Source of the DNA: Reinekea marina
Lineage (GTDB): Bacteria; Pseudomonadota; Gammaproteobacteria; Pseudomonadales; Natronospirillaceae
Length of the DNA: 64,000 nt
Reading direction: 5' to 3'
NCBI RefSeq assembly: GCF_030409715.1
Contig: NZ_JAUFQI010000001.1
Coordinates: forward strand, 434,001 to 498,000
Numbering within the stretch: position 1 is the first letter of the stretch; each line of letters starts with the position of its first letter. This document shows, one piece after another, positions 52,540 through 61,549 of this stretch. The notes below the pieces were generated by a model. The model did not search any database and was not told the origin of the DNA. It saw nothing but the letters and a program-made list of their open reading frames with translations. A program made the translations under genes and the position numbers.

Positions 52540-52953
52540 ATGACACCAATTTTTCATTTAGCATGCCATATAACCAACATTAACGAAGCCAAAGCGTTTT
52601 ACGGAACGCTACTGGGGTGCGAACAAGGCCGAGAAACTGAAACCTGGGTTGATTTTAATTTTTTCGGGCATCAGCTTTCGTTGCATTTGGGTGAACCGTT
52701 CCAAGTTGAAAACTCAGGGCAAGTCGCGGAAGTAAAAGTACCGATGCCTCACTTCGGGGCTATATTACCCATGCAACAATGGCAAGCGTTAGCCGACCGT
52801 TTGACGAAAGCGGGCATCTCATTTGAATATGGCCCAACCATTCGATACCAAGGCGAACCGGGAGAACAAGGCACCATGTTTTTTAGAGACCCATCTGGGA
52901 ATCCTATCGAGTTAAAAGGTTTTGAATCGTTCGAAGGTGTTTTCGAAAAATGA
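52540..52953 (+). CDS. VOC-family (glyoxalase-like) protein
   Basis: 137 residues. Starts with FHLACHITNINEAKAFYGTLLGC, ends with FFRDPSGNPIELKGFE; both are VOC hallmarks and contain metal ligands (His, Glu). The middle HLGEPFQVENSG also fits. Relatives are dioxygenases or isomerases, but the substrate is unknown. Overlaps the next gene by ATGA and so is likely part of the same pathway. Confidence 0.88.
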   Translation: MTPIFHLACHITNINEAKAFYGTLLGCEQGRETETWVDFNFFGHQLSLHLGEPFQVENSGQVAEVKVPMPHFGAILPMQQWQALADRLTKAGISFEYGPTIRYQGEPGEQGTMFFRDPSGNPIELKGFESFEGVFEK

Positions 52954-53894
52954 ACAACCCAATTGCGCTAGTCGGAGAGTTGAATGAACAGCAAACTAAT
53001 CACTGGTTAAATTTGCTTAATAACGCAATGCCAGGCGAGAACATTATTGCTTTTGAACAATTAACGGAGCAGCAAAAGCAGGAATGTGAAATAGCCATTG
53101 TCGCAAATCCAGAGCCAAAAGATATAGCCCAACTCCCAAATTTAGTTTGGCTGCACAGTCTTTGGGCCGGAGTTGAAAAACTAGTGGCCGCCTTTAAAAA
53201 TAGCTCATTAAATATTGTCCGGTTAATTGACCCAAACTTAACCAATGCAATGAGTGAAGCCGTATTAACTTGGACACTATACTTGCACAGAGACATGCCT
53301 CACTACATAGCCGCGCAGAAAAAATGCAGTTGGCAGAGCAAACCCTATACCTTACCCAACGAACGGACCGTGGGTGTGTTGGGGTTGGGAGAGTTAGGTA
53401 AAACGGCCGCCGAGCGCCTAGCAAATAATAACTTCAATGTCTTAGGTTGGAGTCGAAGCCAAAAAAACGCGAAAGGGGTAACAACCTTCCACGGTGAAGA
53501 CGGCTTAAATCAAGTATTAGCCGCGAGTGATATTCTCGTGATATTGGTGCCGCTGACTGAGAACACTCACAATCTGATCAATAGCAAACGAATAGCGCTC
53601 ATGAAACCAAGTTCGAGCATTATTAATTTTGCACGCGGTGCTATTATTGAAACAGATTCTCTGCTAGATGCTTTAAATAAAAATAAATTAAACCATGCCG
53701 TTTTAGATGTATTCGAACAAGAGCCATTACCCGAGCAAAGCTCACTGTGGCAACACGAAAAAATAACGGTGCTCCCACACATATCGGCTCAAACAAATCC
53801 GAAATCTGCCAGCGAAATCGTCGCGAAAAATATTAGAACCTATCGAGAAACCAACACAGTTCCACCAACGGTAAATTTAAAAGTTGGCTATTAA
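52950..53894 (+). CDS. D-2-hydroxyacid dehydrogenase, glyoxylate/hydroxypyruvate reductase A type
   Basis: 314 residues. Rossmann motif VGVLGLGELGKTAAE (about residue 135), catalytic Arg in INFARGAIIE, Glu in DVFEQEPLP and His in LPHISAQT. The length and N-terminal IVANPEPKDIAQLPNLVWLHSLWAGVEKL fit the GhrA subgroup. It reduces a 2-keto acid with NAD(P)H. Coupled by ATGA to the VOC gene. Confidence 0.88.
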   Translation: MNNPIALVGELNEQQTNHWLNLLNNAMPGENIIAFEQLTEQQKQECEIAIVANPEPKDIAQLPNLVWLHSLWAGVEKLVAAFKNSSLNIVRLIDPNLTNAMSEAVLTWTLYLHRDMPHYIAAQKKCSWQSKPYTLPNERTVGVLGLGELGKTAAERLANNNFNVLGWSRSQKNAKGVTTFHGEDGLNQVLAASDILVILVPLTENTHNLINSKRIALMKPSSSIINFARGAIIETDSLLDALNKNKLNHAVLDVFEQEPLPEQSSLWQHEKITVLPHISAQTNPKSASEIVAKNIRTYRETNTVPPTVNLKVGY

Positions 53895-53952
53895 ATGACA
53901 ATAAAATTAACCAAAAACTAAAAACTAAAAACCGCTTCCATCACCAGACTAA

Positions 53953-54061
53953 GCACCGTACCCCCTCTTGTGATGCTCGGAAATCTGAGCCATGGATGGC
54001 GAAGTTTAGCGTGCATGGATGCACTCGCAGCCACCGAGAATCACAAGAGGGGGTGCGGTGC
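53953..54061. repeat. 109-bp palindromic element with CATGGATG boxes
   Basis: Two 28-base arms (53953-53980 and 54034-54061) are inverted copies with 2 mismatches. Between them lie two smaller palindromes sharing CATGGATG: GCCATGGATGGC (53989-54000) and GTGCATGGATGCAC (54011-54024). It lies in the gap between two genes. I recall similar CATGGATG-containing intergenic sequences in other marine gammaproteobacteria, which suggests a dispersed repeat family. There is no transposase. Confidence 0.75.
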
Positions 54062-54195
54062 GATCCAGCCACAAAGCTAAATCCCTTATTATCCTTTAGT
54101 CTAGTATCGACCAAAGTCGAACAGCCACCAAACGTTTCAATTGATAGCTTTAGAGTGCTTATCTCCATCACAAAAACAATATCGGAGGGGACGCG

Positions 54196-54468
54196 ATGAG
54201 CTTTGAATCAAAAGAACACGCCAAACAGTATTGGCGAGAAAACGTAAAACTGATGCTGACTTTACTCGTAGTATGGTTTGCAGTCTCATACGGCGCTGGC
54301 ATTTTGCTGGTAGACGTACTGAACGAAATCCGCTTCTTTGGCTTCAAACTGGGTTTCTGGTTTGCACAGCAAGGGTCAATTTATACATTTATCGTATTAA
54401 TCTTCGTCTATGTGAAAAAGATGAATGCGCTTGATCGTAAATATAACGTTCAAGAAGACGAGGAGTAA
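54196..54468 (+). CDS. DUF4212 small subunit of a sodium:solute symporter
   Basis: 90 residues. Two membrane segments (about 18-40 and 52-75) with KEHAKQYWRENVKLM at the N-terminus and GSIYTFIVLIFVYVKKMNALD, the standard DUF4212 pattern. DUF4212 genes are nearly always just before a VC_2705-type symporter gene, as here, and probably form a complex. GGAGGGG 5 bases before ATG at 54196. Confidence 0.92.
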   Translation: MSFESKEHAKQYWRENVKLMLTLLVVWFAVSYGAGILLVDVLNEIRFFGFKLGFWFAQQGSIYTFIVLIFVYVKKMNALDRKYNVQEDEE

Positions 54469-54472
54469 TAGA

Positions 54473-56176
54473 ATGGATGTACAAACACTCACTTACTTAT
54501 TAGTTGGCGCATCTTTCGCGTTGTATATCGGTATTGCCATTTGGGCACGTGCCGGATCAACATCCGACTTCTACGTTGCCGGTGGAGGCATTCCGCCCGT
54601 CGCTAATGGCATGGCGACAGCGGCCGATTGGATGTCAGCCGCGTCTTGGATATCTATGGCCGGTATCATTTCATTTGCCGGTTACGATGGCTCGGTTTAT
54701 CTCATGGGTTGGACAGGTGGCTACGTGTTACTCGCGTTATGCTTAGCGCCTTACTTGCGCAAATTTGGCAAGTTTACCGTCCCAGATTTTATCGGCGATC
54801 GTTACTATAGCCAAACGGCAAGAACCATTGCTGTTGTCTGTGCCATCTTCATATCATTCACATACGTTGCCGGTCAGATGCGCGGCGTAGGGGTGGTATT
54901 TTCTCGCTTCTTAGAAGTACCAGTGAATACCGGTGTTGTCATTGGTATGATCATCGTATTTTTCTACGCTGTATTAGGTGGCATGAAAGGCATTACCTAC
55001 ACCCAGGTTGCGCAGTACTGCGTACTTATTTTTGCTTTCATGGTACCCGCCATATTCATCTCGTTGTTGATGACGGGCAATCCAATTCCACAGTTTGGGT
55101 TTGGTGGTGAAGTCGCAGAAGGTGGCGTTTATTTGTTGGATAAACTCGATGGTTTATCAACTGAGCTAGGGTTTGCAGAATACACAGAAGGCACCAAGCC
55201 GATGATAGATGTGTTCTTCATCACGGCCGCACTAATGGTGGGTACGGCAGGCTTACCACACGTTATTGTTCGCTTCTTTACGGTACCTTCGGTAGCAGGT
55301 GCTCGTCGTTCAGCGGGTTGGGCATTGATCTTCATCGCGATTTTATACACAACGGCACCTGCGGTCGCTGTATTCGCTCGAGTGAATATGATTAATACCA
55401 TCAACGGTGCCGACGGAGCGGGAGCGCTTTATTCGGAAGCGCCAAGCTGGATCAACAGTTGGGAAACCACAGGCTTAATCAGCTGGGAAGACAAAAACAA
55501 TGATGGTCGCATGTTTTATGCCGCAGATGAGCGGAATGAAATGAAAATTGACCGCGACATCATGGTACTGGCTAACCCTGAAATTGCTGAATTGCCAAAT
55601 TGGGTGATCGCCCTAGTTGCAGCCGGTGGCTTAGCTGCTGCGTTATCAACAGCGGCTGGCTTGTTACTGGTGATATCAACCTCGATCTCCCATGATTTAC
55701 TGAAACGGAACTTGATGCCAAACATAACCGAAAAGCAGGAACTGCTCTTTGCCAGGTTGAGCGCAGCCGCCGCGGTGATGGTAGCGGGTTACCTAGGCAT
55801 CAACCCACCAGGTTTTGTTGCACAGGTAGTCGCCTTTGCCTTCGGCCTAGCCGCATCCAGTTTCTTCCCGGCCATAATCTTAGGTATTTTCCACAAGACC
55901 ATGAACAAAGAAGGTGCGCTCAGCGGAATGATCGTCGGTATCACATTCACTGCGGCTTATATCATCTACTTTAAGTTCGTAAACCCAGCGGCCAACATTG
56001 CTGATAACTGGTGGTTCGGAATTTCACCAGAAGGCATTGGTACCCTAGGCATGATCCTAAACTTCATCGTTGCATTCACGGTTCATAAAGTAACTGGCAA
56101 TGCACCAGAAGAAGTTCAAGACGTGGTAGAGAGTATTCGTTATCCAAAAGGCTCGGGCAGTGCGACGGCGCATTAA
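54473..56176 (+). CDS. Sodium:solute symporter, VC_2705 (ActP-like) subfamily
   Basis: 567 residues from ATG at 54473 with GAGGAG upstream; the longer frame overlaps the DUF4212 gene. About 13 membrane segments. Landmarks are SDFYVAGGGIPPVANGMATAADWMSAASWISMAG-type N-terminal sequence, GGMKGITYTQ, and AALSTAAGLLLVISTSISHD. An extra hydrophilic region (about 300-375) is seen as in the subfamily. Substrate is acetate or another short carboxylate, by homology. Paired with DUF294 and an exonuclease, a known group. Confidence 0.9.
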   Translation: MDVQTLTYLLVGASFALYIGIAIWARAGSTSDFYVAGGGIPPVANGMATAADWMSAASWISMAGIISFAGYDGSVYLMGWTGGYVLLALCLAPYLRKFGKFTVPDFIGDRYYSQTARTIAVVCAIFISFTYVAGQMRGVGVVFSRFLEVPVNTGVVIGMIIVFFYAVLGGMKGITYTQVAQYCVLIFAFMVPAIFISLLMTGNPIPQFGFGGEVAEGGVYLLDKLDGLSTELGFAEYTEGTKPMIDVFFITAALMVGTAGLPHVIVRFFTVPSVAGARRSAGWALIFIAILYTTAPAVAVFARVNMINTINGADGAGALYSEAPSWINSWETTGLISWEDKNNDGRMFYAADERNEMKIDRDIMVLANPEIAELPNWVIALVAAGGLAAALSTAAGLLLVISTSISHDLLKRNLMPNITEKQELLFARLSAAAAVMVAGYLGINPPGFVAQVVAFAFGLAASSFFPAIILGIFHKTMNKEGALSGMIVGITFTAAYIIYFKFVNPAANIADNWWFGISPEGIGTLGMILNFIVAFTVHKVTGNAPEEVQDVVESIRYPKGSGSATAH

Positions 56177-56196
56177 CCCTCACGCTAACTAAAAAC

Positions 56197-56232
56197 AAAA
56201 GCGCGCAGTTTAATAGCTTCGCGCTTTTTTTG
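56197..56232 (+). terminator. Rho-independent terminator of the symporter operon
   Basis: AAAAGCGCG (56197-56205) pairs with CGCGCTTTT (56220-56228) around a 14-base loop, with a T run. Confidence 0.8.
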
Positions 56233-56301
56233 TTTTAGTTCTAACATAATTCATCTAGATTAAACCACCATCTTCTATGGCAAAGATTTAAAGGTGTTTC
56301 G

Positions 56302-58161
56302 ATGACCGCTAACGCAGACGACTTAAAAGACATTACCGATTTTCTTGCTCAGACTCTGCCAATATCGGCTTTAACTGAAGCATCACAGCTAGCTTTAGCC
56401 AAGCAATTAACCATCGCTTACTTTCCTAAAAGAAATACCAAACCTATTCCTATAGAAAATAATGTTTACTTAGTGCGTTCCGGTGCATTTGAAATTGTAG
56501 ATGAACATAAGAAGCTGGTAGACCGATTAGGGGAGGGAGAATTCTTTGGCGTATCCTCTTTTTTAAATGACAATAACCCAAATCATCAGGTCTACGCCAT
56601 TGAAGATTCCCTCGTTTATCAAATATCCCACGAATCTTTCGAAGCGTTGTTAAAGCGTGAAAAAAAGGTTGCCTACTTTTTTAAAAAATTAGCGAGCTAC
56701 CGGTCAAATTTTGGATTGCATGAGTATTATGAGTCCCCTGTTAATTTGCAAGTGACACAAACGGTTGAGTCGTTGATCGAACAAGCCTTGGTGGCTTGCA
56801 AAAGCCGCGATTCCATTCAACAAGCGGCCCGATTAATGCGCGACAAAAAGGTCAGTTGTATCGTGATCGTCGATAACAACTCCTTAACCGGCATTGTGAC
56901 CGATCGTGATATCCGCAACCGAGTTGTCGCCAATGGTTTAGATATCGAATTGCCAGTCAGTACCGTAGCAACAACCGCACCCGTGACAATAAATTACGAT
57001 GCCGCCACCCTTGAAGCACAATTGATGATGAGCCAAATGGGCGTTCATCATTTACCGGTCATAAAAAATAGCCAATTGATTGGTGTAATTACAGCTACCG
57101 ATATTGTGCGCTCCCACAGTGTGAGCATGGTGCACTTAGTAGACCGTATACAAAGATCGGTGGGTTTAGAACAGGCCGAACAATTGCAATCAAAGGTGAT
57201 TGGACTGTTGAGTCATTGGATCCAAATTAATGTCTCCCCTCATGAAATAGGTGAAGCATTAGCGGTGATAGGCGATGCAGTTGTACGTAAAGCTATTTCT
57301 ATAGCGCAATCAGAGCTGGGCGATCCACCCATGGAGTTTGCTTGGTTGGCATTTGGTTCGCAAGCCCGTAAAGAGCAATCTTTTACCTCAGATCAAGATA
57401 ATGGCCTTATACTCGAGCGTGAACCAAACGAAGCCGAATCCGAATACTTCTCTGTATTTTGCGAACGGGTATGCCAGATATTGGCGCAATTTGGTTACCC
57501 GTTATGCCCTGGTAATATTATGGCATCAAATCCGCGTTGGCGAAAAACCAAAGAGCAGTGGATTCATAATTTCAACCAATGGATCGAAACACCCAGCCCT
57601 GATGCTTTGCTCAATGCCAGTATCTTTTTTGATATGCGGGTGATTCATGGGCAAAGGCAATGGCTTATGGATATTCATGCGGTTTTAAATCCTCGGTTAG
57701 TCAAAGCCGATTTATTTTTAATGCATCTGACCAAAAATGCGTTGCGCACCAGACCCCCGTTAGGCTTTTTTAGATCATTTATTGTTAAAGACAGTGGCGA
57801 GCATGAGCATGAGTTAGATATAAAACATCAAGGCATTGCACTGATCAATGATATTGCGCGTATCGTTGCTTTGTCTGAGCAATGTACCGAAGCAGGAACC
57901 ATAGAAAGATTAAATACCCTAGGCCATGCTGTGTTGTCGAGTTCAATTAAATCGAGCTTAATAGAGGCTTGGCTGTTGCTGAATGATCTCAAGCTAGAAA
58001 GCCAAGTAGAAAAAATCACCCGTGGCGAACAAGGCTCTAATTTTATAAACCCACAAGATTTAACCCCGTTACGAAAAGCGCATTTGAAAAACGCATTTAA
58101 AGCGATTGAAGGCGCGCAAAAATCATTAGCACTAACCTACTTAAGAGCGGGTGGGCTCTAA
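56302..58161 (+). CDS. cNMP-binding/CBS/DUF294 nucleotidyltransferase-like protein
   Basis: 619 residues. Order: cyclic-nucleotide-binding-like domain (about 20-140; GEFFGVSSFL), CBS pair (about 155-280; VSCIVIVDNNSLTGIVTDRDIRNR, MGVHHLPVIKNSQLIGVITATDIVR), DUF294 nucleotidyltransferase (about 340-480; LAFGSQARKEQSFTSDQDNGLIL) and a C-terminal helical domain. GSxAR and SDQD are the catalytic motifs of the fold. The target is not known; relatives sit by this symporter and may control it or acetyl-CoA synthetase. Overlaps the exonuclease gene. Confidence 0.88.
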   Translation: MTANADDLKDITDFLAQTLPISALTEASQLALAKQLTIAYFPKRNTKPIPIENNVYLVRSGAFEIVDEHKKLVDRLGEGEFFGVSSFLNDNNPNHQVYAIEDSLVYQISHESFEALLKREKKVAYFFKKLASYRSNFGLHEYYESPVNLQVTQTVESLIEQALVACKSRDSIQQAARLMRDKKVSCIVIVDNNSLTGIVTDRDIRNRVVANGLDIELPVSTVATTAPVTINYDAATLEAQLMMSQMGVHHLPVIKNSQLIGVITATDIVRSHSVSMVHLVDRIQRSVGLEQAEQLQSKVIGLLSHWIQINVSPHEIGEALAVIGDAVVRKAISIAQSELGDPPMEFAWLAFGSQARKEQSFTSDQDNGLILEREPNEAESEYFSVFCERVCQILAQFGYPLCPGNIMASNPRWRKTKEQWIHNFNQWIETPSPDALLNASIFFDMRVIHGQRQWLMDIHAVLNPRLVKADLFLMHLTKNALRTRPPLGFFRSFIVKDSGEHEHELDIKHQGIALINDIARIVALSEQCTEAGTIERLNTLGHAVLSSSIKSSLIEAWLLLNDLKLESQVEKITRGEQGSNFINPQDLTPLRKAHLKNAFKAIEGAQKSLALTYLRAGGL

Positions 58162-58729
58162 CGTGTTTTTCAAAAAACAAGTGCCGTTTCTAACTTCAAC
58201 CTATTTAGTCTGCGATTTAGAACTTACCGGGCTAAACCCAGAAGAAGACAGTATTATCAGTGCAGGTACGGTTTTGGTGCGTAATGGTCAAATTGAAGTT
58301 GCCAGTGCGGAGCATTACTACTTTTTGCCCACCACCTTGCTGGCCGATGACGTGACAAATTCAGCCCACATACACATGATTACCGATGAACAACGAGAAC
58401 AAAATGGCATTGAAATTTCGGCTTGGTTGTCTGATCTCAGTACTCGACTGTTGGCCGACGCTTGGGTATTTCATCATGCACCCATTGATCTAAAATTTCT
58501 AACTATGGCCAGCCAAAGACTCAATATTTCACTGCCAAAGGTGCCCATTGTCGATACGCTCATTCAAGAGCAAAAGCGCCATAAAGCACAACTATTAGAA
58601 AGCCAATCTCAGCTGAGCTTGAACGCCTGCCGCGCACGATACGGTCTTCCCGTTTATCGGCAGCACCATGCCCTCAGCGATGCCTTAGCCACAGCCGAGT
58701 TATGGTTGGCTCAAAACAGCGTTCAATGA
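58151..58729 (+). CDS. 3'-5' exonuclease, DnaQ-like
   Basis: 192 residues from GTG at 58151; a GTG at 58163 is also possible. DEDD exonuclease: motif I CDLELTGLNP (Asp, Glu), motif II HHAPIDLKFL, motif III HALSDALATAELW (His, Asp, so DEDDh type). It is known to accompany DUF294 genes in this context. The nucleic acid substrate is unknown. Confidence 0.85.
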   Translation: MGSNVFFKKQVPFLTSTYLVCDLELTGLNPEEDSIISAGTVLVRNGQIEVASAEHYYFLPTTLLADDVTNSAHIHMITDEQREQNGIEISAWLSDLSTRLLADAWVFHHAPIDLKFLTMASQRLNISLPKVPIVDTLIQEQKRHKAQLLESQSQLSLNACRARYGLPVYRQHHALSDALATAELWLAQNSVQ

Positions 58730-58831
58730 AATAGAACAGCGTTACTTTTGAAATTAAATGTAACCTCCCCTTTGCAGCTGGTTTCACCGACTATAATGCT
58801 CTGCTATCGCATCATGAAAAAGGAGCAGGTT

Positions 58832-59797
58832 ATGGCCAACCTCGTGCAAATCAACCCCGATAATCAGAAGGAGCAAATGAGACTTGATGCTGTACATGCT
58901 CTAAAACTTGGAAACCTAGAAGTTCAGGAAAGGCTGGATAGAATCACGCGAATCGCCAAAAGAATGTTTGCCGTTAAAATGGCCGATTTTTCTTTAATTA
59001 GGCAGCGTGATCAACAAATGGTTTCAGTCTCTGGTGGGTTTCATTCTACCATTCCAAAGGAGCATTCTTTCGCAGCCTATGCACTGCATAAACATGAAAT
59101 ATTTTATGTCCCTGATACGCTAAAAGATGATCGCTTTTCAGGAAACCCGCAGGTTGTCAGCCAGCCTAAAATTCGGTTTTTTGCTACCTGTCCAATTCAA
59201 ACCAGTACAGGTCAGCGCGTTGGTGCATTAACACTTTCCGATACCGAGCCGCGAACCCTCAATGCACACGAACAATCGATACTGAAAGACTTAGCTGAAA
59301 TGTTTGAAAATGAATTGTCGTTTTCAAGTCTTGCAACGCTCGATCGATCCACCAACATGGTTATGAACCAAGGCTTTTATTCGATAGCGGAACAAAGTTT
59401 AAAAGGATGCCATCGTAATCATAACCCAGCAGTGATGATTGTTTTTAAATTACACGATGCCGTGGCGAACATATCTGAACCAAGATCCGTAAATACAGAA
59501 AAAAATGTTAAAACATTTGCAGAACACTTAAAGCGAATGTTTCGTCAGTCGGATGTAGTCGGACGTCTAGATCAAGATGAATTTGCGGCATTACTCATTA
59601 ACGCTCGGTGCGAGCAAGTGCTGTTTATGATTAAAAAATTACAAGCACGCCTAGATGCTTATAACAAAGATGCCAAATTAAAGATTCCCCTTGAATTTTC
59701 ATATTCAATGGCCGAATTCGATCCAGAGCACCCTGTAAAAACAGAATTGTTGATGGCTAACGCCCATGGTAAATCAGCAGCAGCGGTCGGCTTTTAA
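58832..59797 (+). CDS. GAF domain with degenerate GGDEF domain
   Basis: 321 residues from ATG at 58832, chosen for AAGGAG upstream; a longer frame from 58748 is unlikely. GAF domain at about 25-160 (FFATCPIQTSTGQRVGALTLSD). GGDEF-like domain at about 165-320, with signature RLDQDEFAALL in place of RYGGDEFAVLL, so the two glycines are lost and cyclase activity is unlikely. It may act as a c-di-GMP or GTP sensor or by protein contact. Confidence 0.8.
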   Translation: MANLVQINPDNQKEQMRLDAVHALKLGNLEVQERLDRITRIAKRMFAVKMADFSLIRQRDQQMVSVSGGFHSTIPKEHSFAAYALHKHEIFYVPDTLKDDRFSGNPQVVSQPKIRFFATCPIQTSTGQRVGALTLSDTEPRTLNAHEQSILKDLAEMFENELSFSSLATLDRSTNMVMNQGFYSIAEQSLKGCHRNHNPAVMIVFKLHDAVANISEPRSVNTEKNVKTFAEHLKRMFRQSDVVGRLDQDEFAALLINARCEQVLFMIKKLQARLDAYNKDAKLKIPLEFSYSMAEFDPEHPVKTELLMANAHGKSAAAVGF

Positions 59798-59901
59798 AGT
59801 CTCAAGGAAATAAGCCTTACTCTTGAGCAAAAGTTAACAGTACTTGGCAAAAGCACTGAGGGTGATTAGAGTTGCTGTACTTTAATCATCAGCAGAACTT
59901 T

Positions 59902-60693
59902 ATGACCACACTTGATTCATTATTGCAGCAAGCCAAACATGGCCAAACTATGTCTGTACCGGCTTCTTGGGGCCAAGGCCGTACGGTTTTTGGCGGGCTC
60001 AGTGCAGCATTATTAAACAGTGCAATGGCACACGAGTTGGCCGATTCTCGGCATTTAAGAGCACAAACGACCCAGTTTATTGGTCCATTAAATTTAGACG
60101 AGCCCTTTTTGGTTGAAGTTGAGCACTTACGCGATGGTAAAAACGTGACTCAAATGCAGGCTCGGTTGCTGCAACGCGATAGAGTCGCAGTGCAGGCTAT
60201 GGCTGCATTTGGAACCGATCGTGAATCTAAAGCGAAGTTTCAACCCGAAGTTGCAGTGCTTTCTGAGCCGCCGTTAAAACCAAACTGGATCCCTCAGATT
60301 CCGAAAGTTACGCCGAAGTTTCAGCGTTATATCGATTTAAAGATAGACGAAGGCGGTTACCCCTTCACAGGCAAATCTAACCCTTACTATCGAGGATGGA
60401 TGCGACTGAGTACAGCGCCCTCTGTGCTCACTGATGCGCATATCATCGCGCTGTTAGACGTTTGGCCGCCGACTGTATTGCAAATGTTAAAGTGGCCCGC
60501 TCCGGCAAGCACATTAAGCTGGAATGTAGAGTTCACCCACCCTCACCCAGAAATTGCAAATGACGACTGGCTTGCTTACGAGTGTAAAACTCGCCAAGCA
60601 GGCGAAGGGTATGCGCATACCGAAGCCACCATTTGTGCCCCAAATGGACAAATGATTGCTCTGAGCCGTCAAACCGTTACCGTTTTTGATTAA
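59902..60693 (+). CDS. Acyl-CoA thioesterase family protein
   Basis: 263 residues from ATG at 59902; an earlier TTG is unlikely. Double hotdog (TesB-like) protein: N-terminal WGQGRTVFGGLSAALLNSAM, LRDGKNVTQMQARLLQRDR, and a C-terminal hotdog ending AICAPNGQMIALSRQTVTVF-like. It would hydrolyse an acyl-CoA. It is 11 bases before a MoxR gene, and so may be in one operon with it. Confidence 0.85.
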   Translation: MTTLDSLLQQAKHGQTMSVPASWGQGRTVFGGLSAALLNSAMAHELADSRHLRAQTTQFIGPLNLDEPFLVEVEHLRDGKNVTQMQARLLQRDRVAVQAMAAFGTDRESKAKFQPEVAVLSEPPLKPNWIPQIPKVTPKFQRYIDLKIDEGGYPFTGKSNPYYRGWMRLSTAPSVLTDAHIIALLDVWPPTVLQMLKWPAPASTLSWNVEFTHPHPEIANDDWLAYECKTRQAGEGYAHTEATICAPNGQMIALSRQTVTVFD

Positions 60694-60704
60694 AAGGCAC
60701 TCTT

Positions 60705-61547
60705 ATGAGTTTTGAAAGTACCGAAAAATATATCGCCTCATCTGAACTTAGTGCAGCTGTTAACGCTGCTGTAGCATTGGAGCGTCCGCTTCTTATTAAG
60801 GGAGAGCCAGGAACGGGTAAAACCCTATTAGCAGAAGAAGTGGCGAAATCCTTAGGTCTTGAATTAATTCAATGGCACGTAAAATCGACAACCAAAGCGC
60901 AGCAGGGCTTGTACGAATACGATGCTGTGACACGACTACGAGACAGTCAGCTCGGTGTCGAAGGGGTAGATGATGTTAGAAATTACATTCGCAAAGGTAA
61001 AATCTGGCAAGCATTTGCCAGTGAAAAGCGGACGGTGTTGTTAATTGATGAAGTAGACAAGGCCGACATTGAATTCCCAAATGATTTGTTAGTTGAATTA
61101 GATCGTATGGAGTTCCATGTTTATGAAACCGGCGAGACAATAAAAGCCATTCATCGACCGATTATCATTATTACATCCAACAATGAAAAAGAGCTGCCCG
61201 ATGCTTTCTTGCGCCGCTGCTTTTTTCACTACATTAATTTCCCAGACGCCCAAACCCTAAAAAGCATTGTTGATGTGCATTACCCGCATGCTCAAGGCAT
61301 GCTAGTTAAACGGGCGTTGGAGATATTTTTTGATATTCGCAATGTGCCAGGTTTAAAAAAGCGTCCATCAACGTCAGAATTAATCGACTGGTTAAAGTTA
61401 TTGATTAGCGATGAGCTGAGCGCTGAAGAAATTAAAACAGGCACTTTTTCTTCAGCATTGCCACCCTTGTTTGGCGCTTTGCTTAAAAATGAACAAGATG
61501 TGCAACTTTTAGAGCGGTTAGCCTTTATGTCTCGTCGGGAAAGTTAA
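60705..61547 (+). CDS. MoxR-family AAA ATPase
   Basis: 280 residues. AAA domain with Walker A KGEPGTGKTLLAEE (about residue 32), Walker B LLIDEVDKADIEFPN, sensor 1 ITSNNEKELPDAFLRRCFFH, including the Arg finger. MoxR-type ATPases act as chaperones, paired with VWA proteins, to insert metal or assemble complexes. The VWA gene starts 2 bases after it. Target protein unknown. Confidence 0.93.
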   Translation: MSFESTEKYIASSELSAAVNAAVALERPLLIKGEPGTGKTLLAEEVAKSLGLELIQWHVKSTTKAQQGLYEYDAVTRLRDSQLGVEGVDDVRNYIRKGKIWQAFASEKRTVLLIDEVDKADIEFPNDLLVELDRMEFHVYETGETIKAIHRPIIIITSNNEKELPDAFLRRCFFHYINFPDAQTLKSIVDVHYPHAQGMLVKRALEIFFDIRNVPGLKKRPSTSELIDWLKLLISDELSAEEIKTGTFSSALPPLFGALLKNEQDVQLLERLAFMSRRES

Positions 61548-61549
61548 GC

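Noticed and set aside
53996-54199. 67-residue open frame in the palindromic element
   Set aside because: It lies across the right arm of the repeat and has no family resemblance.
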